A program made the translations under genes and the position numbers. The notes beneath the pieces were generated by a model. The model worked only from the letters and a program-made list of their open reading frames with translations, ran no database searches and was not told where the DNA came from. A stretch of DNA of 64,000 nt from Afifellaceae bacterium (GTDB taxonomy: Bacteria > Pseudomonadota > Alphaproteobacteria > Rhizobiales > Afifellaceae): assembly GCA_028281235.1 (NCBI GenBank), contig JANQKG010000002.1:1-64000 (forward strand), read 5' to 3'. Below are positions 17,876 through 27,353 of this stretch, one piece after another (position 1 is the stretch's first letter; each line of letters begins with the position of its first letter).

Positions 17876-19753
17876 ATGAACATGCGCGAAACCGATGTCA
17901 TCGTTGTTGGTGGCGGTCATGCCGGCGTGGAGGCCGCAGCCGCCGCGGCCCGATTCGGCGCCGATACGATTCTCATCACGCATCGCTTCGCGACCATCGG
18001 CGAGATGTCGTGCAACCCGGCCATCGGCGGTCTCGGCAAGGGCCATCTGGTCCGGGAGGTCGATGCGTTCGACGGCCTGATGGGCCGCGTGGCGGATCGC
18101 GCCGGCATCCAGTTTCGCGTGCTCAACCGGCGCAAGGGGCCGGCGGTGCGCGGCCCGCGCGCGCAGGCCGACCGGGCGCTCTATCGCGTCGCCATGCAGG
18201 CGGAGATCGCCGGCCAGGAGCGATTGTCCGTCGTGGAGGGCGAGGTCGCCGACCTGATGCTGGACACGGGTCGCGTCGTCGGCGTTCGGCTGGCGGACGG
18301 CCGCGCGCTTCGTGCCGCGTCCGTGGTGCTCACCACAGGCACGTTTTTGAGCGGCCTCATCCATATCGGCGAGCGCACGATCCCCGCCGGCCGGCATGGC
18401 GAGGCGCCAAGCGTCGGGCTCTCGGCAACGCTGGCGCGGGCCGGGTTCCGCCTCGGCCGTCTGAAGACCGGCACGCCGCCGCGCCTTCATCGCGATTCGA
18501 TCGACTGGACTGGACTGGAGCGGCAGCCTGGCGATGTGCCGCCGGAGCCGTTCTCAGCGCTCACCGATGCGATCACCAACCGCCAAGTCGACTGCCACAT
18601 CACCCGGACCAACGCGGCGACGCACGCCATCATTCGCGACAACCTGAAGCGCTCCGCCATCTATTCCGGCCGTATCGACAGCCGCGGCCCGCGCTATTGT
18701 CCGTCGATCGAAGACAAGATCGTCCGCTTCGCCGACCGCGACAGCCATCAGATATTTCTGGAGCCGGAAGGGCTCGAAGACGAGACGATCTATCCAAACG
18801 GCATCTCCACGTCGCTGCCGGAGGATGTGCAGCTGGCGCTGGTGCGCTCCATGCCGGGGCTGGAGCGCGCTGAGATCGTCCGCGCCGGCTACGCCATCGA
18901 ATATGATCACATCGATCCACGCGAACTGGCGCCGACGCTGGAGAGCCTGAAGCTCCCCGGACTCTATCTCGCCGGGCAGATCAACGGCACGACCGGTTAT
19001 GAGGAGGCCGCCGCGCAAGGACTCATTGCCGGGCTGAACGCGGCGCGCGCGGCGGGCGATGCCGCGCCCATCACGATTGGTCGGGCGGACGCCTATCTCG
19101 GCGTGATGATTGATGATCTGGTGACGCGTGGCGTCAGCGAGCCGTACCGCATGTTCACGTCGCGGGCGGAATATCGCCTGTCTCTGCGCGCCGACAACGC
19201 GGACCAGCGCCTGACGCCGATCGGCCTCGCTGCCGGGTGCGTTGGTGCGGAGAGGGCGCGTGCCTTTGACGTCAAGGAAAAGGCGCTCAGCGCGGCACGG
19301 CACATGCTCGACGCGCTGACGCTGACGCCAGCGGAAGCCGCGCGGCAGGGGCTTGCCATTAATCAAGACGGCGTGCGGCGGTCCGCGTTCGATCTTCTGG
19401 CTTATCCCGATATCGATTTTCCACGGCTCGCAACGATCTGGCCGGAGCTTGCCGCAATTGCCGCGCCAATCGCCGAGCAGATCAGCATCGATGCGCAATA
19501 TTCCGTCTATCTCAAGCGCCAGGAGGCCGACGTGGCAGCGATGCAGCGCGACGAGGCTCTGACGTTGCCGGCCGATCTGGATTACGAATCCATCCATGGT
19601 CTCTCCGCCGAGGTGCAGCAAAAACTTGCCGCCGCACGTCCCGCCAGCATCGCGCAAGCGAGTCGCATCGACGGTGTGACTCCGGCGGCGCTCACGCGGC
19701 TCCTGTCGCACGTCAAGCGCAAGCCGAAACGGCCCGCCCGCAATGTTGCATGA
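17876..19753 (+). CDS. mnmG: tRNA uridine-5-carboxymethylaminomethyl modification enzyme MnmG (GidA)
   Basis: A 625-residue flavoprotein. The N-terminal FAD motif [15 protein letters not shown] comes directly after the start. [28 protein letters not shown] sequence with the conserved cysteine follows, and later [19 protein letters not shown]. MnmG is the FAD/NADH partner of MnmE. The start is ATG 17876 or ATG 17882 (MNMRETD); the open frame further upstream runs through the parS sites and mnmE and is not real. The 3' end overlaps rsmG by 11 bases. Confidence 0.96.
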   Translation: MNMRETDVIVVGGGHAGVEAAAAAARFGADTILITHRFATIGEMSCNPAIGGLGKGHLVREVDAFDGLMGRVADRAGIQFRVLNRRKGPAVRGPRAQADRALYRVAMQAEIAGQERLSVVEGEVADLMLDTGRVVGVRLADGRALRAASVVLTTGTFLSGLIHIGERTIPAGRHGEAPSVGLSATLARAGFRLGRLKTGTPPRLHRDSIDWTGLERQPGDVPPEPFSALTDAITNRQVDCHITRTNAATHAIIRDNLKRSAIYSGRIDSRGPRYCPSIEDKIVRFADRDSHQIFLEPEGLEDETIYPNGISTSLPEDVQLALVRSMPGLERAEIVRAGYAIEYDHIDPRELAPTLESLKLPGLYLAGQINGTTGYEEAAAQGLIAGLNAARAAGDAAPITIGRADAYLGVMIDDLVTRGVSEPYRMFTSRAEYRLSLRADNADQRLTPIGLAAGCVGAERARAFDVKEKALSAARHMLDALTLTPAEAARQGLAINQDGVRRSAFDLLAYPDIDFPRLATIWPELAAIAAPIAEQISIDAQYSVYLKRQEADVAAMQRDEALTLPADLDYESIHGLSAEVQQKLAAARPASIAQASRIDGVTPAALTRLLSHVKRKPKRPARNVA

Positions 19754-20405
19754 TGCCGTGTCGCATGACGCCGATCATGAAGCCGCACTCGATCGGTTCG
19801 GTGACGTTACGCCGGAGACGAAGGAGGCGCTTACCCGCTTCGTCGCGCTCCTGCGCAAGTGGCAGAGCACGCACAATCTCGTTGCGCGCTCCACGCTCGA
19901 CCATGTGTGGACGCGTCACGTCGCCGACAGCCTACAGCTTCTCAATTACGCGCCGGATTTCCGTCATTGGATCGATCTCGGCGCTGGCGCCGGGTTTCCC
20001 GGACTGGTCGTCGCCATCGCCTGCCGCGCCGATTCTGATCGGCGCTTCACGCTTGTTGAGGCGAACGGCAAGAAGGCGGCGTTCCTCAGAGCCGTTGCTC
20101 GCGAGACCGGCGCCCAAGTGTCGGTTGTCGCGGAGCGGATTGAAGAGCACGCGTCGGTGGCTGAGCCGGGCGATGTCGTCTCCGCGCGCGCCCTTGCGCC
20201 GCTTCCGGAACTCCTGCGGCTCAGCGCGCCCTACCTCAAGAGCGATAGCGTGATGCTTTTCCTCAAAGGACAAGATTTTGTGCAAGAGCTTGGGGAGGCA
20301 TCTAAATCTTGGGATTTCGATGTGCTAGACTCCGCCAGCGTGACGGATCCTGGCGGTCGCGTTCTCACCATCCGTAACCTCCGCGCAAAGAGGCCACAGC
20401 AATGA
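19743..20405 (+). CDS. rsmG: 16S rRNA (guanine527-N7)-methyltransferase RsmG (GidB)
   Basis: A 220-residue SAM-dependent methyltransferase with [22 protein letters not shown] and the SAM loop [17 protein letters not shown], as expected for RsmG. It methylates N7 of G527 in 16S rRNA; loss in other bacteria gives low-level streptomycin resistance. It overlaps mnmG by 11 bases and parA by four bases (ATGA), so the four genes mnmG-rsmG-parA-parB are probably one transcription unit. Confidence 0.94.
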   Translation: MLHDAVSHDADHEAALDRFGDVTPETKEALTRFVALLRKWQSTHNLVARSTLDHVWTRHVADSLQLLNYAPDFRHWIDLGAGAGFPGLVVAIACRADSDRRFTLVEANGKKAAFLRAVARETGAQVSVVAERIEEHASVAEPGDVVSARALAPLPELLRLSAPYLKSDSVMLFLKGQDFVQELGEASKSWDFDVLDSASVTDPGGRVLTIRNLRAKRPQQ

Positions 20406-21235
20406 ATGCGCACGACATGCTCCCGGATCGTCCCCGGGTCCTGGCTATCGCCAACCAGAAGGGCGGGGTCGGCAAGACAACGACCGCCATCAATCTGGGA
20501 ACGGCGCTGGCCGCGATCGGCGAGACGGTACTGATCGTCGATATCGATCCGCAGGGCAACGCTTCCACCGGACTGGGCGTTGAGCGCGAGATCGGGGCCG
20601 TCTCAGCCTACGACGTTCTTTTGGGTGACGTGCCGCTTGCCAAGGCGGCTAACGAGACGGCGGTGCCGCGGCTTCATATTGTTCCTTCAACGCTCGATCT
20701 GCTCGGCGTTGAACTTGAGATCGCAAGCATGCCGGATCGGAACTACCGCCTGCGCAAGGCGGTGGCCGGCCTGCGGGACAGGGCCGGTGCCTTCGATGCC
20801 GTCACGGACTTCAGCTATGTGCTGGTCGATTGTCCGCCATCGCTCAATCTTCTGACGATCAACGCCATGGCCGCGAGCCATGCCGTCTTGGTGCCGTTGC
20901 AATGCGAGTTCTTTGCGCTTGAAGGCCTCAGCCAGATTCTGAGCACGGTGGAGCGGGTGCGCTCGGGGCTTAATCCGCAGCTCGGCATCCATGGCATCGT
21001 GCTCACCATGTTTGACGGCCGCAACAAGCTGTCGAGCCAGGTGGTGGACGACGTGCGCGCCCATATGGGCGACACGGTCTATCGCACTGTCATTCCGCGC
21101 AACGTTCGTGTCTCCGAAGCGCCGTCGCATGGTAAGCCGGCTTTGCTTTACGATCTTCGGTGCGCGGGAAGCCAAGCCTATCTGCGGCTGGCGAGCGAGA
21201 TCATACAGCGCGAGCGCATGCTGCGCGCCGCTTAG
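20402..21235 (+). CDS. parA: chromosome-partitioning ATPase ParA (Soj)
   Basis: A 277-residue ParA with the deviant Walker A motif ANQKGGVGKTTTAINL (residues about 18-33), the A' motif VDIDPQGNASTGLG, and Walker B YVLVDCPPSLNLLTINAMAAS. It is the chromosomal type, without an N-terminal DNA-binding domain. ParA forms a dynamic gradient on the nucleoid that moves ParB-parS complexes. The ATGA overlap with rsmG and the close spacing to parB (12 bases) indicate cotranscription. Confidence 0.96.
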   Translation: MNAHDMLPDRPRVLAIANQKGGVGKTTTAINLGTALAAIGETVLIVDIDPQGNASTGLGVEREIGAVSAYDVLLGDVPLAKAANETAVPRLHIVPSTLDLLGVELEIASMPDRNYRLRKAVAGLRDRAGAFDAVTDFSYVLVDCPPSLNLLTINAMAASHAVLVPLQCEFFALEGLSQILSTVERVRSGLNPQLGIHGIVLTMFDGRNKLSSQVVDDVRAHMGDTVYRTVIPRNVRVSEAPSHGKPALLYDLRCAGSQAYLRLASEIIQRERMLRAA

Positions 21236-21247
21236 TAGGGGGACGAG

Positions 21248-22120
21248 TTGGCACTGGAATCGAAACGGCGGCTTGGCCGGGGGCTCGACGCGCTGCTTGG
21301 CGCTTATCCGGCGGAGGCGGGTGAGGGAGGCTCAGAGAGCGGGCGGCGGACCGTTCCGATCGCGCTGATTGCCCGCAATCCACGCAATCCGCGACGTGAT
21401 TTTTCCGACGCTGAGCTTGATGAGCTCGCCACATCGCTGACCAAGCACGGCATTGTGCAGCCGATCGTCGTGCGGCCAGTGACGGGCGGTGTTGAGCGTT
21501 ACGAGATCATCGCCGGCGAACGGCGATGGCGGGCGGCGCAACGCGCCGGCCTGCACGAAGCGCCCGTCACGGTGCTCGACGTCTCCGATAGCGAGGCGCT
21601 GGAGCTTGCCATCGTGGAGAACGTGCAGCGCACCGACCTCAACCCGGTGGAGGAGGCGCGCGGCTACCAAGCGCTGATTGAGGAGTTCAGCTATTCGCAA
21701 GGCGAGCTCGGCCAGACCATCGGCAAGAGCCGCGTGCACGTCACCAACACGCTGCGTCTTCTGAAGCTGCCCGAAGCGGTTCTGGAGATGATGGAGGCTG
21801 GCTCGCTTTCAGCCGGACATGGACGGGCGCTTCTTTCCGCGCCCGACCCGGCGAAGCTCGCCAAGCTCGTCGTGAAGAAAGGCCTGTCGGTGCGTGAGAC
21901 GGAGCGTCTCACGCAAGAGCCCGGCCGGCCGGCGCCGACCAAGCAGGGGCGCAAGTCGCCGGTGCGCAACGCCGATATTGCGGCGTTGGAGAAGGAGCTT
22001 TCAGATACGCTCGGGCTGAAGGTGGAGCTGAAGCATCAAGGTGGCGGTGCCGGCGAATTGTGCATCAATTACGCGACGCTGGAGCAGCTCGACGCGGTGT
22101 GCCGCAAGCTGAAGAGTTAG
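21248..22120 (+). CDS. parB: chromosome-partitioning protein ParB (Spo0J)
   Basis: A 290-residue ParB starting with TTG 21248 (MALESKRRLGRGLDALLG, the ParA-stimulating N-terminal tail), preceded by GGGGGACGAG. The CTP-binding domain includes RYEIIAGERRWRAAQRAGL with the GERRxRA motif. A helix-turn-helix region (GELGQTIGKSRVHVTNTLRLLKLP) binds parS, and the C-terminal region dimerises. It acts on the parS sites 3.4 kb upstream. It is convergent with holA, whose stop is eight bases away. Confidence 0.96.
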   Translation: MALESKRRLGRGLDALLGAYPAEAGEGGSESGRRTVPIALIARNPRNPRRDFSDAELDELATSLTKHGIVQPIVVRPVTGGVERYEIIAGERRWRAAQRAGLHEAPVTVLDVSDSEALELAIVENVQRTDLNPVEEARGYQALIEEFSYSQGELGQTIGKSRVHVTNTLRLLKLPEAVLEMMEAGSLSAGHGRALLSAPDPAKLAKLVVKKGLSVRETERLTQEPGRPAPTKQGRKSPVRNADIAALEKELSDTLGLKVELKHQGGGAGELCINYATLEQLDAVCRKLKS

Positions 22121-22128
22121 GGACGACG

Positions 22129-23169
22129 TCACGCGCTGCGTTTCAGCCGCTGCGCTTTTTGCGCGATGGCGTGCAGCGCCTCGGAGATGATGGCCGATTC
22201 CAGAGCGGGGTGCAGGCGGGTCTCGGCCACGGCGCGATCGATGCGACGACGCGCACCAGCCAAGGTCTCCGCATCCCAACGCGATAACGCGGCCTGCACG
22301 CTCGTTCGGCGTCGGAAAAAGACGGGCGGCTTGGCGAAGCGCACGGCATCGGCGGGCGAAGTCCCGGAATCCACCGTCACGCGAAGCGATTGCAGGTTCA
22401 TGAGGTGGCGCAGGGCCAATGTGCCGAGCGCCACCGGCGAACTGCCTTCGGAGCGAAGCCGCTCCAGTTCCGTTTCGAGCGTCTCGCTTTCGCCCAACAG
22501 AGCCGCGTCGATGGCGCGGTCTGTCTGCGCGCCGGTCGTGTCGCCGACGATCGCTTCAACGTCCTCAATCGCAACCGCCGCCGCTTCGCCCACATAAAGA
22601 AAGAGCTTCTCCAACTCGCCGCGTGCCGCTAGGCGGTCGCTGCCGAGGCTCTCCAGAAGCAATTCGGCCGCGGCCGGGGCGATTGTGATTCCGGCTTCCT
22701 CGGCTGCGGCGTGGAGGAACGCGGCAAGGCCGCGGCCTTCCAGCGGATAGGCGGGGATGGCCGCGGCCCGTTTGGAGCGCTCGAAGGCTTTGCGCAATGC
22801 GCTTGAGGCGGCGAGGTCGCCGGCCTCGACGACAAGCCATGCCGCGTCGGGCGGTTCTTCCAGAACGGGCTGCAGGGCGCCGATGACATTGTGCCGACCG
22901 TCGGTGACGCGCATCGACACGACGGGTTCACCGCCGAACAAGGAGGCGGATCGGACCTCGTCGACGATGCGGCCGGGACGGGCGGAGAGCTCTTCGGAGC
23001 CGATGCGCGTGACGGCTTCGCCGTGTCCATGGCGGAGCGCAAAGTCCTCCAGGTGGCGCACGCGCTCCGTCACCGCGCCGCGGTCGCTGCCATAGATCAG
23101 AAAAAGGCGCAGCGCATCGGGCGGTGAGGCAAGAAAACGATCAGCCTCGTGCGCCTTGATAGCGACCAT
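22129..23169 (-). CDS. holA: DNA polymerase III delta subunit
   Basis: A 346-residue clamp-loader subunit of normal length. Family features are the start MVAIKAHEADRFLASPPDALRLFLIYGSDRGAVTERV, the middle phrase LAAFLHAAAEEAGITIAPAAAELLLESLGSDRLAARGELEKLFLY, and a C-terminal helical domain. Delta opens the beta sliding clamp during loading. It is the last gene of the leftward leuS-lptE-holA unit, a grouping common in proteobacteria. Confidence 0.9.
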   Translation of the reverse strand: MVAIKAHEADRFLASPPDALRLFLIYGSDRGAVTERVRHLEDFALRHGHGEAVTRIGSEELSARPGRIVDEVRSASLFGGEPVVSMRVTDGRHNVIGALQPVLEEPPDAAWLVVEAGDLAASSALRKAFERSKRAAAIPAYPLEGRGLAAFLHAAAEEAGITIAPAAAELLLESLGSDRLAARGELEKLFLYVGEAAAVAIEDVEAIVGDTTGAQTDRAIDAALLGESETLETELERLRSEGSSPVALGTLALRHLMNLQSLRVTVDSGTSPADAVRFAKPPVFFRRRTSVQAALSRWDAETLAGARRRIDRAVAETRLHPALESAIISEALHAIAQKAQRLKRSA

Positions 23170-23195
23170 GGTTAGGACCAGTCGACCTTCAGGAT

Positions 23196-23711
23196 TTAGA
23201 GCGTGGCGAAGTAGGCGGCGAGGCGCGCTTGCGTCAGTTCGGCAAGCGTCGTCGCAAGCCGATCTTCCGCGTCGCGTTCAGCGCGGATGTTGGCGTAAAG
23301 CTGCGACGAGCGCGTATAGGTGTCGACTGCCGTGACGCTCGCTCCGAAGATCGATTCACCGCTTGTCGCGTCCTTCAGGAGGAAGGAGATTCCGCCGGTA
23401 AGCTGATAGGCGTTCGGTGTTCCGGTTCCGCGCTCAACGGCGATCTCCTGCGACCGCACCGTCATCCGATAGACCATCGCGTAACGGGCCGGCGCGCCAT
23501 CGCCGCCGCCGCGCAGGCCAAAGAGAAGGGCGTTGCGATAGACCTGCTCGGTGCGGCCCTGCGGCGGTTCCACGTCGATAGCGGGGAGCGATGCCTGCGG
23601 CGCGGATGCGACGGCCCCGCCGGCATAAAGCGGCCGCAGCTGACAGCCGGTCAAGCCGATGAGGGCAATTATGAGAACAGCGCCGAGGAAGCGGCGCTCA
23701 TGCCACGACAT
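23196..23711 (-). CDS. lptE: LPS-assembly lipoprotein LptE
   Basis: A 171-residue lipoprotein. I use ATG 23711 ([23 protein letters not shown]), which gives a compact signal peptide ending in the lipobox LTGC near residue 22, followed by QLRPLYAGG, the usual LptE start of mature sequence. LptE plugs the LptD outer-membrane barrel that delivers lipopolysaccharide to the cell surface. The gene overlaps the end of leuS by 14 bases, which also supports this start. Sequence conservation in this family is low; position and lipobox carry much of the call. Confidence 0.85.
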   Translation of the reverse strand: MSWHERRFLGAVLIIALIGLTGCQLRPLYAGGAVASAPQASLPAIDVEPPQGRTEQVYRNALLFGLRGGGDGAPARYAMVYRMTVRSQEIAVERGTGTPNAYQLTGGISFLLKDATSGESIFGASVTAVDTYTRSSQLYANIRAERDAEDRLATTLAELTQARLAAYFATL

Positions 23712-26331
23712 TGACGATCCTGTTCGGCACGACGACCACACGTCGCGGTGCGCGCCCCTCAAGAAAGCGCTGCACGGGTTCAAGCGCAAGGGCCGCACTT
23801 TGCACATCTTCCTCTGACGCGTCGACCGCAATGGTCAATTCCGCGCGCTTCTTGCCGTTGACCTGCACCGGCAGGAGCACGGTCTCCACCGTCAGAAGGT
23901 CCGGCTCCACGTCCGGCCAGGCGGTTTCCGCCGCTAGCGTCTCATGCCCCAGAATGCGCCAGCATTCCTCAGCCAGATGCGGCATCATGGGGGCAAACAT
24001 CACCACCAGCGCTTCGGAGGCTTCCCGCAACGCCCAGCCAAAATCTGTGCCGTCGCTTGCGTTCGCCGCGTTGGCCAGGACGTTGGTGAGCTCGTAAAGC
24101 TGCGCAATGGCGCGGTTGAAGCGGAGCCGCTCCAGGTCCTGCGTGACATTATCAATCGTGCGGTGGACGTGGCGGCGCAATTCAAGCGCGGGGTCGCCGA
24201 ACGTGGCCGGCTTGGCCTGGCCCGGCGGCGGCAGCGTTTCCGCCAGGCGTGAGATCAGGCGCCAGACGCGCTGAACGTGGCGATGCGCGCCTTCCACGCC
24301 GGCATCTGTCCACTCCACGTCGCGCTCCGGCGGCGAGTCCGACAGCATGAACCAGCGCGCTGTGTCAGCGCCATAGAGGCCGGTGATGTCTTCGGGGCCG
24401 ACAGTGTTGCGGCGCGACTTCGACATTTTCTCAAGCGCACCGATGGTCAGCGGCTCGCCGGTCTCAGCGTGAAACGCCTTGCGGTCGCTGTCCTGGCCTT
24501 CCACCCGCACGGCGGCCGGCTCGATCCATTCGCCGGCGGCATTGCGGTACGTCTCGTGAACCACCATGCCCTGCGTGAAGAGGCCGGCAAACGGCTCGTC
24601 GATATCGAGGTGGCCGGTCTTGCGCATGGCGCGCGTGAAGAAGCGCGAGTAGAGCAGATGCAGGATCGCGTGCTCGATGCCGCCGATATATTGGTCGACC
24701 GGCAGCCAGGCATTCACGACGTCACGGTTCGTCGGCGTGTCGAGGTGCGGCGTGGTGAAGCGAGCGAAATACCACGACGAGTCGACGAAGGTGTCCATCG
24801 TGTCGGTTTCGCGGCGTGCGGGCTTGCCGCATTGCGGGCATGCGGCCTTGCTCCAGGTCGCATGTCGGTCGAGCGGGTTGCCGGGCTTGTCGAAGTCGAT
24901 GTCGTCGGGCAGGCGCACCGGCAGATCGGTCTCCGGCACGGGAACGGCGCCGCAATCGTCGCAGTGGATGATCGGGATCGGGCAGCCCCAGTAACGCTGC
25001 CGCGAAATGCCCCAATCACGCAGGCGGTAGTTCACCTCGCGCGCGCCTTCCGGCGCATTGCCGATCGCGCGGCTCTCAAGCCGCGCGGCAACCTCCTCCT
25101 TGGCATCGGCGATCGACATGCCGTTGAGGAAGTCGGAATTGATCATACGGCCGTCGCCGACGAAGGCCTCGCGCTGATCGGCATAAGCCGCAACCCAGGC
25201 TGCGAGGTCGCCGCCGTTCAGCACCTCGTCAGGGGCAACGACGGGGATGATCTTCAGCCCGTATTTCTTGGCGAAGTCGAAGTCGCGCTGATCGTGTCCG
25301 GGGCAGCCGAAGATAGCGCCGGTGCCGTAGCCCATCAGCACGAAATTGGCGACATAGACCTTGAGGATACGGTCGTCGAAGGGATGGCGCACGGTCAGGC
25401 CGGTGTCGTAGCCCTTCTTTTCTGCAGTCTCGATGGCTTCCGCCGATGTGCCCAACGTGCGGCATTCCTGGATGAAGGCGGCGAGCTCAGGATCGGTCTC
25501 CGCACAGGCGGTGGCGATGGGGTGATCGGGCGACACGGCCATGAACGAGGCGCCGAACAGCGTATCGTGGCGCGTGGTGAAGACCTCCAGGCAAGCGTCG
25601 CCGGTCGGCGGCGCCGTGTCGAATGCGAAGCGAATGCGCAAGCCTTCGGAGCGGCCGATCCAGTTGCGCTGCATGAGACGCACGCGGTCGGGCCAGCGTT
25701 CCAGGTCGCCGATCGCGTCAAGCAGTTCCTCGCTATATTCGGTGATCTTGAGGAACCACTGGGTCAGCTCGCGGCTCTCCACCGGCGCGCCGGAGCGCCA
25801 GCCCTTGCCGTCGATGACCTGCTCGTTGGCGAGCACAGTCTGATCGACCGGATCCCAGTTCACCTTGGCTGTCTTGCGGTCGACCAGGCCGGCGGCGAGG
25901 AAGTCGAGGAAGAGCTTTTGCTGCTGGGCGTAATATTCGGGATCGCATGTCGCCAGCTCACGCGACCAGTCGATCGACAGGCCCATCAGCTTGAGCTGCT
26001 CGCGCATGGTGGCGATGTTGTCGTAGGTCCATTCCTTGGGATGGATCTTGTTCTGCATGGCGGCGTTTTCCGCCGGCATGCCGAAGGCGTCCCATCCCAT
26101 GGGGTGCAGGACGTTCCAGCCGCGCGCGCGTTTGTAGCGCGCCACGACGTCGCCCATCGCATAGTTGCGCGTGTGGCCGATATGGATGCGTCCCGACGGG
26201 TAGGGGAACATCTCCAGGACGTAATATTTGGGCCGCGGGTCATCGTTATCAGCGGCAAAAAGGCGGCGCTCGTCCCACACCGCCTGCCAACGTTGTTCGA
26301 CCTCACGCGGGTTGTAACGTTCGGTGGACAT
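23698..26331 (-). CDS. leuS: leucyl-tRNA synthetase
   Basis: An 877-residue class I synthetase of full length. The HIGH motif is at residues 50-53 ([19 protein letters not shown]) and KMSKS near residue 635 ([16 protein letters not shown]). Between them is the CP1 editing domain, and a zinc-type cysteine pair region occurs around [12 protein letters not shown] and [10 protein letters not shown]. It charges tRNA-Leu and edits mischarged tRNA. It is the first gene of the leuS-lptE-holA unit and diverges from the YggS gene across 127 bases. Confidence 0.97.
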   Translation of the reverse strand: MSTERYNPREVEQRWQAVWDERRLFAADNDDPRPKYYVLEMFPYPSGRIHIGHTRNYAMGDVVARYKRARGWNVLHPMGWDAFGMPAENAAMQNKIHPKEWTYDNIATMREQLKLMGLSIDWSRELATCDPEYYAQQQKLFLDFLAAGLVDRKTAKVNWDPVDQTVLANEQVIDGKGWRSGAPVESRELTQWFLKITEYSEELLDAIGDLERWPDRVRLMQRNWIGRSEGLRIRFAFDTAPPTGDACLEVFTTRHDTLFGASFMAVSPDHPIATACAETDPELAAFIQECRTLGTSAEAIETAEKKGYDTGLTVRHPFDDRILKVYVANFVLMGYGTGAIFGCPGHDQRDFDFAKKYGLKIIPVVAPDEVLNGGDLAAWVAAYADQREAFVGDGRMINSDFLNGMSIADAKEEVAARLESRAIGNAPEGAREVNYRLRDWGISRQRYWGCPIPIIHCDDCGAVPVPETDLPVRLPDDIDFDKPGNPLDRHATWSKAACPQCGKPARRETDTMDTFVDSSWYFARFTTPHLDTPTNRDVVNAWLPVDQYIGGIEHAILHLLYSRFFTRAMRKTGHLDIDEPFAGLFTQGMVVHETYRNAAGEWIEPAAVRVEGQDSDRKAFHAETGEPLTIGALEKMSKSRRNTVGPEDITGLYGADTARWFMLSDSPPERDVEWTDAGVEGAHRHVQRVWRLISRLAETLPPPGQAKPATFGDPALELRRHVHRTIDNVTQDLERLRFNRAIAQLYELTNVLANAANASDGTDFGWALREASEALVVMFAPMMPHLAEECWRILGHETLAAETAWPDVEPDLLTVETVLLPVQVNGKKRAELTIAVDASEEDVQSAALALEPVQRFLEGRAPRRVVVVPNRIVNVVA

Positions 26332-26458
26332 CTGCCTTCAAAGACTGGGTCAGGAAGCGGGCGACCTTCACCAGAATTGCGGCGGGCGGTCAACTCGGGC
26401 CAGGCGAATTGCCGCCTCCGCCTCAGCGTGTTAGCCGCCAGCCGACGGAGGACCATGG

Positions 26459-27124
26459 ATGGAAGATGCAGCGGCGAGACTTGCGGCCGTGAAGGCGCGT
26501 ATCGCGGCGGCGGCAGAAGCGGCCGGGCGGGGCGCAAGTGACGTTCGGCTGATCGCGATCTCCAAAACGTTCGACGCTGCCGCAATCACGCCTGTCCTTG
26601 CCGCCGGCCATCGGGAGTTCGGCGAAAACCGTGTGCAGGAGGCGCAAGGCAAATGGCCGGCGCTGCGGGAGCATTTTCCCGATCTTGTCCTGCATCTCGT
26701 CGGGCCGCTGCAAACCAACAAGGTGCGCGCGGCAGTGGGGCTCTTCGACGCCATCCATTCGCTTGACCGCGAAAAGCTCGCCCGCGAGCTGGCGCGCGAG
26801 ATGACGCGTCAGAAGCGCGCGCTTTCCCTTTTCGTTCAGGTCAATACCGGAGCGGAGCCGCAAAAGGCCGGAATTGCGCCGCAAGAGGCAGCCGCCTTTG
26901 TCGAGCGGTGCCGGCGCGAGCACGGCCTTAAGATCAATGGCCTCATGTGCATTCCGCCGTTTCACGACGATCCTGAGCCGCATTTTGAGGTTTTGCGGCG
27001 CTTGGGCGCAGATCTCGGGCTAGCGGCGCTCTCTATGGGGATGAGCGGGGATTATGAGGCGGCCATCGCGCACGGCGCGACCGATGTGCGCGTCGGCAGC
27101 GCCATTTTCGGGGCGCGGGGCTAG
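26459..27124 (+). CDS. YggS/PROSC-family pyridoxal phosphate homeostasis protein
   Basis: A 221-residue single-domain PLP protein with the Schiff-base lysine in LIAISKTFDAAAI (near residue 37), the family phrase FGENRVQEAQGKW, HLVGPLQTNKVR, and the C-terminal LSMGMSGDYEAAIAHGATDVRVGSAIFG. These proteins control free PLP levels and affect amino acid pools. The start ATG 26459 follows GGAGG by seven bases. The stop TAG lies within the first six bases of repeat element H3. Confidence 0.92.
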   Translation: MEDAAARLAAVKARIAAAAEAAGRGASDVRLIAISKTFDAAAITPVLAAGHREFGENRVQEAQGKWPALREHFPDLVLHLVGPLQTNKVRAAVGLFDAIHSLDREKLARELAREMTRQKRALSLFVQVNTGAEPQKAGIAPQEAAAFVERCRREHGLKINGLMCIPPFHDDPEPHFEVLRRLGADLGLAALSMGMSGDYEAAIAHGATDVRVGSAIFGARG

Positions 27125-27195
27125 TGTCCCGGATCTGAGGCTTCTATGACCAGCCCGCCGGAATAATGACAGGACCTTCAGACCCACCACACTAG
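27121..27195. repeat. CTAGTG/CACTAG hairpin element H3 (mixed type)
   Basis: A 75-base element with both family ends intact. Its stem is imperfect. The left arm (CTAGTGTCCCGGATCTGA) matches the reversed right end of H5, while the right half, read on the other strand, matches H4 including the loop ATTATTCCGGCGGGCT. It looks like a recombinant of two stem types. The yggS stop codon is part of its left end. Confidence 0.8.
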
Positions 27196-27353
27196 CCATA
27201 TCCACCGCATTACGGCGATCGCGCCAATCGGCCGGTCTGTTTTAGGCGATCCTTAAGGCCCATCGGCGACACTGCCACCAGAAGCTGGGACTTTCCTTAG
27301 TCGCCGGGAGGAGGGCCGCGCTACGCGCGCGAACCCATATTGGGGTCTGCACC

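Noticed and set aside
24277..26541. A 754-codon open frame on the plus strand.
   Set aside because: It is entirely antisense to leuS, which has all synthetase motifs. Long antisense frames are expected in G+C-rich genes.
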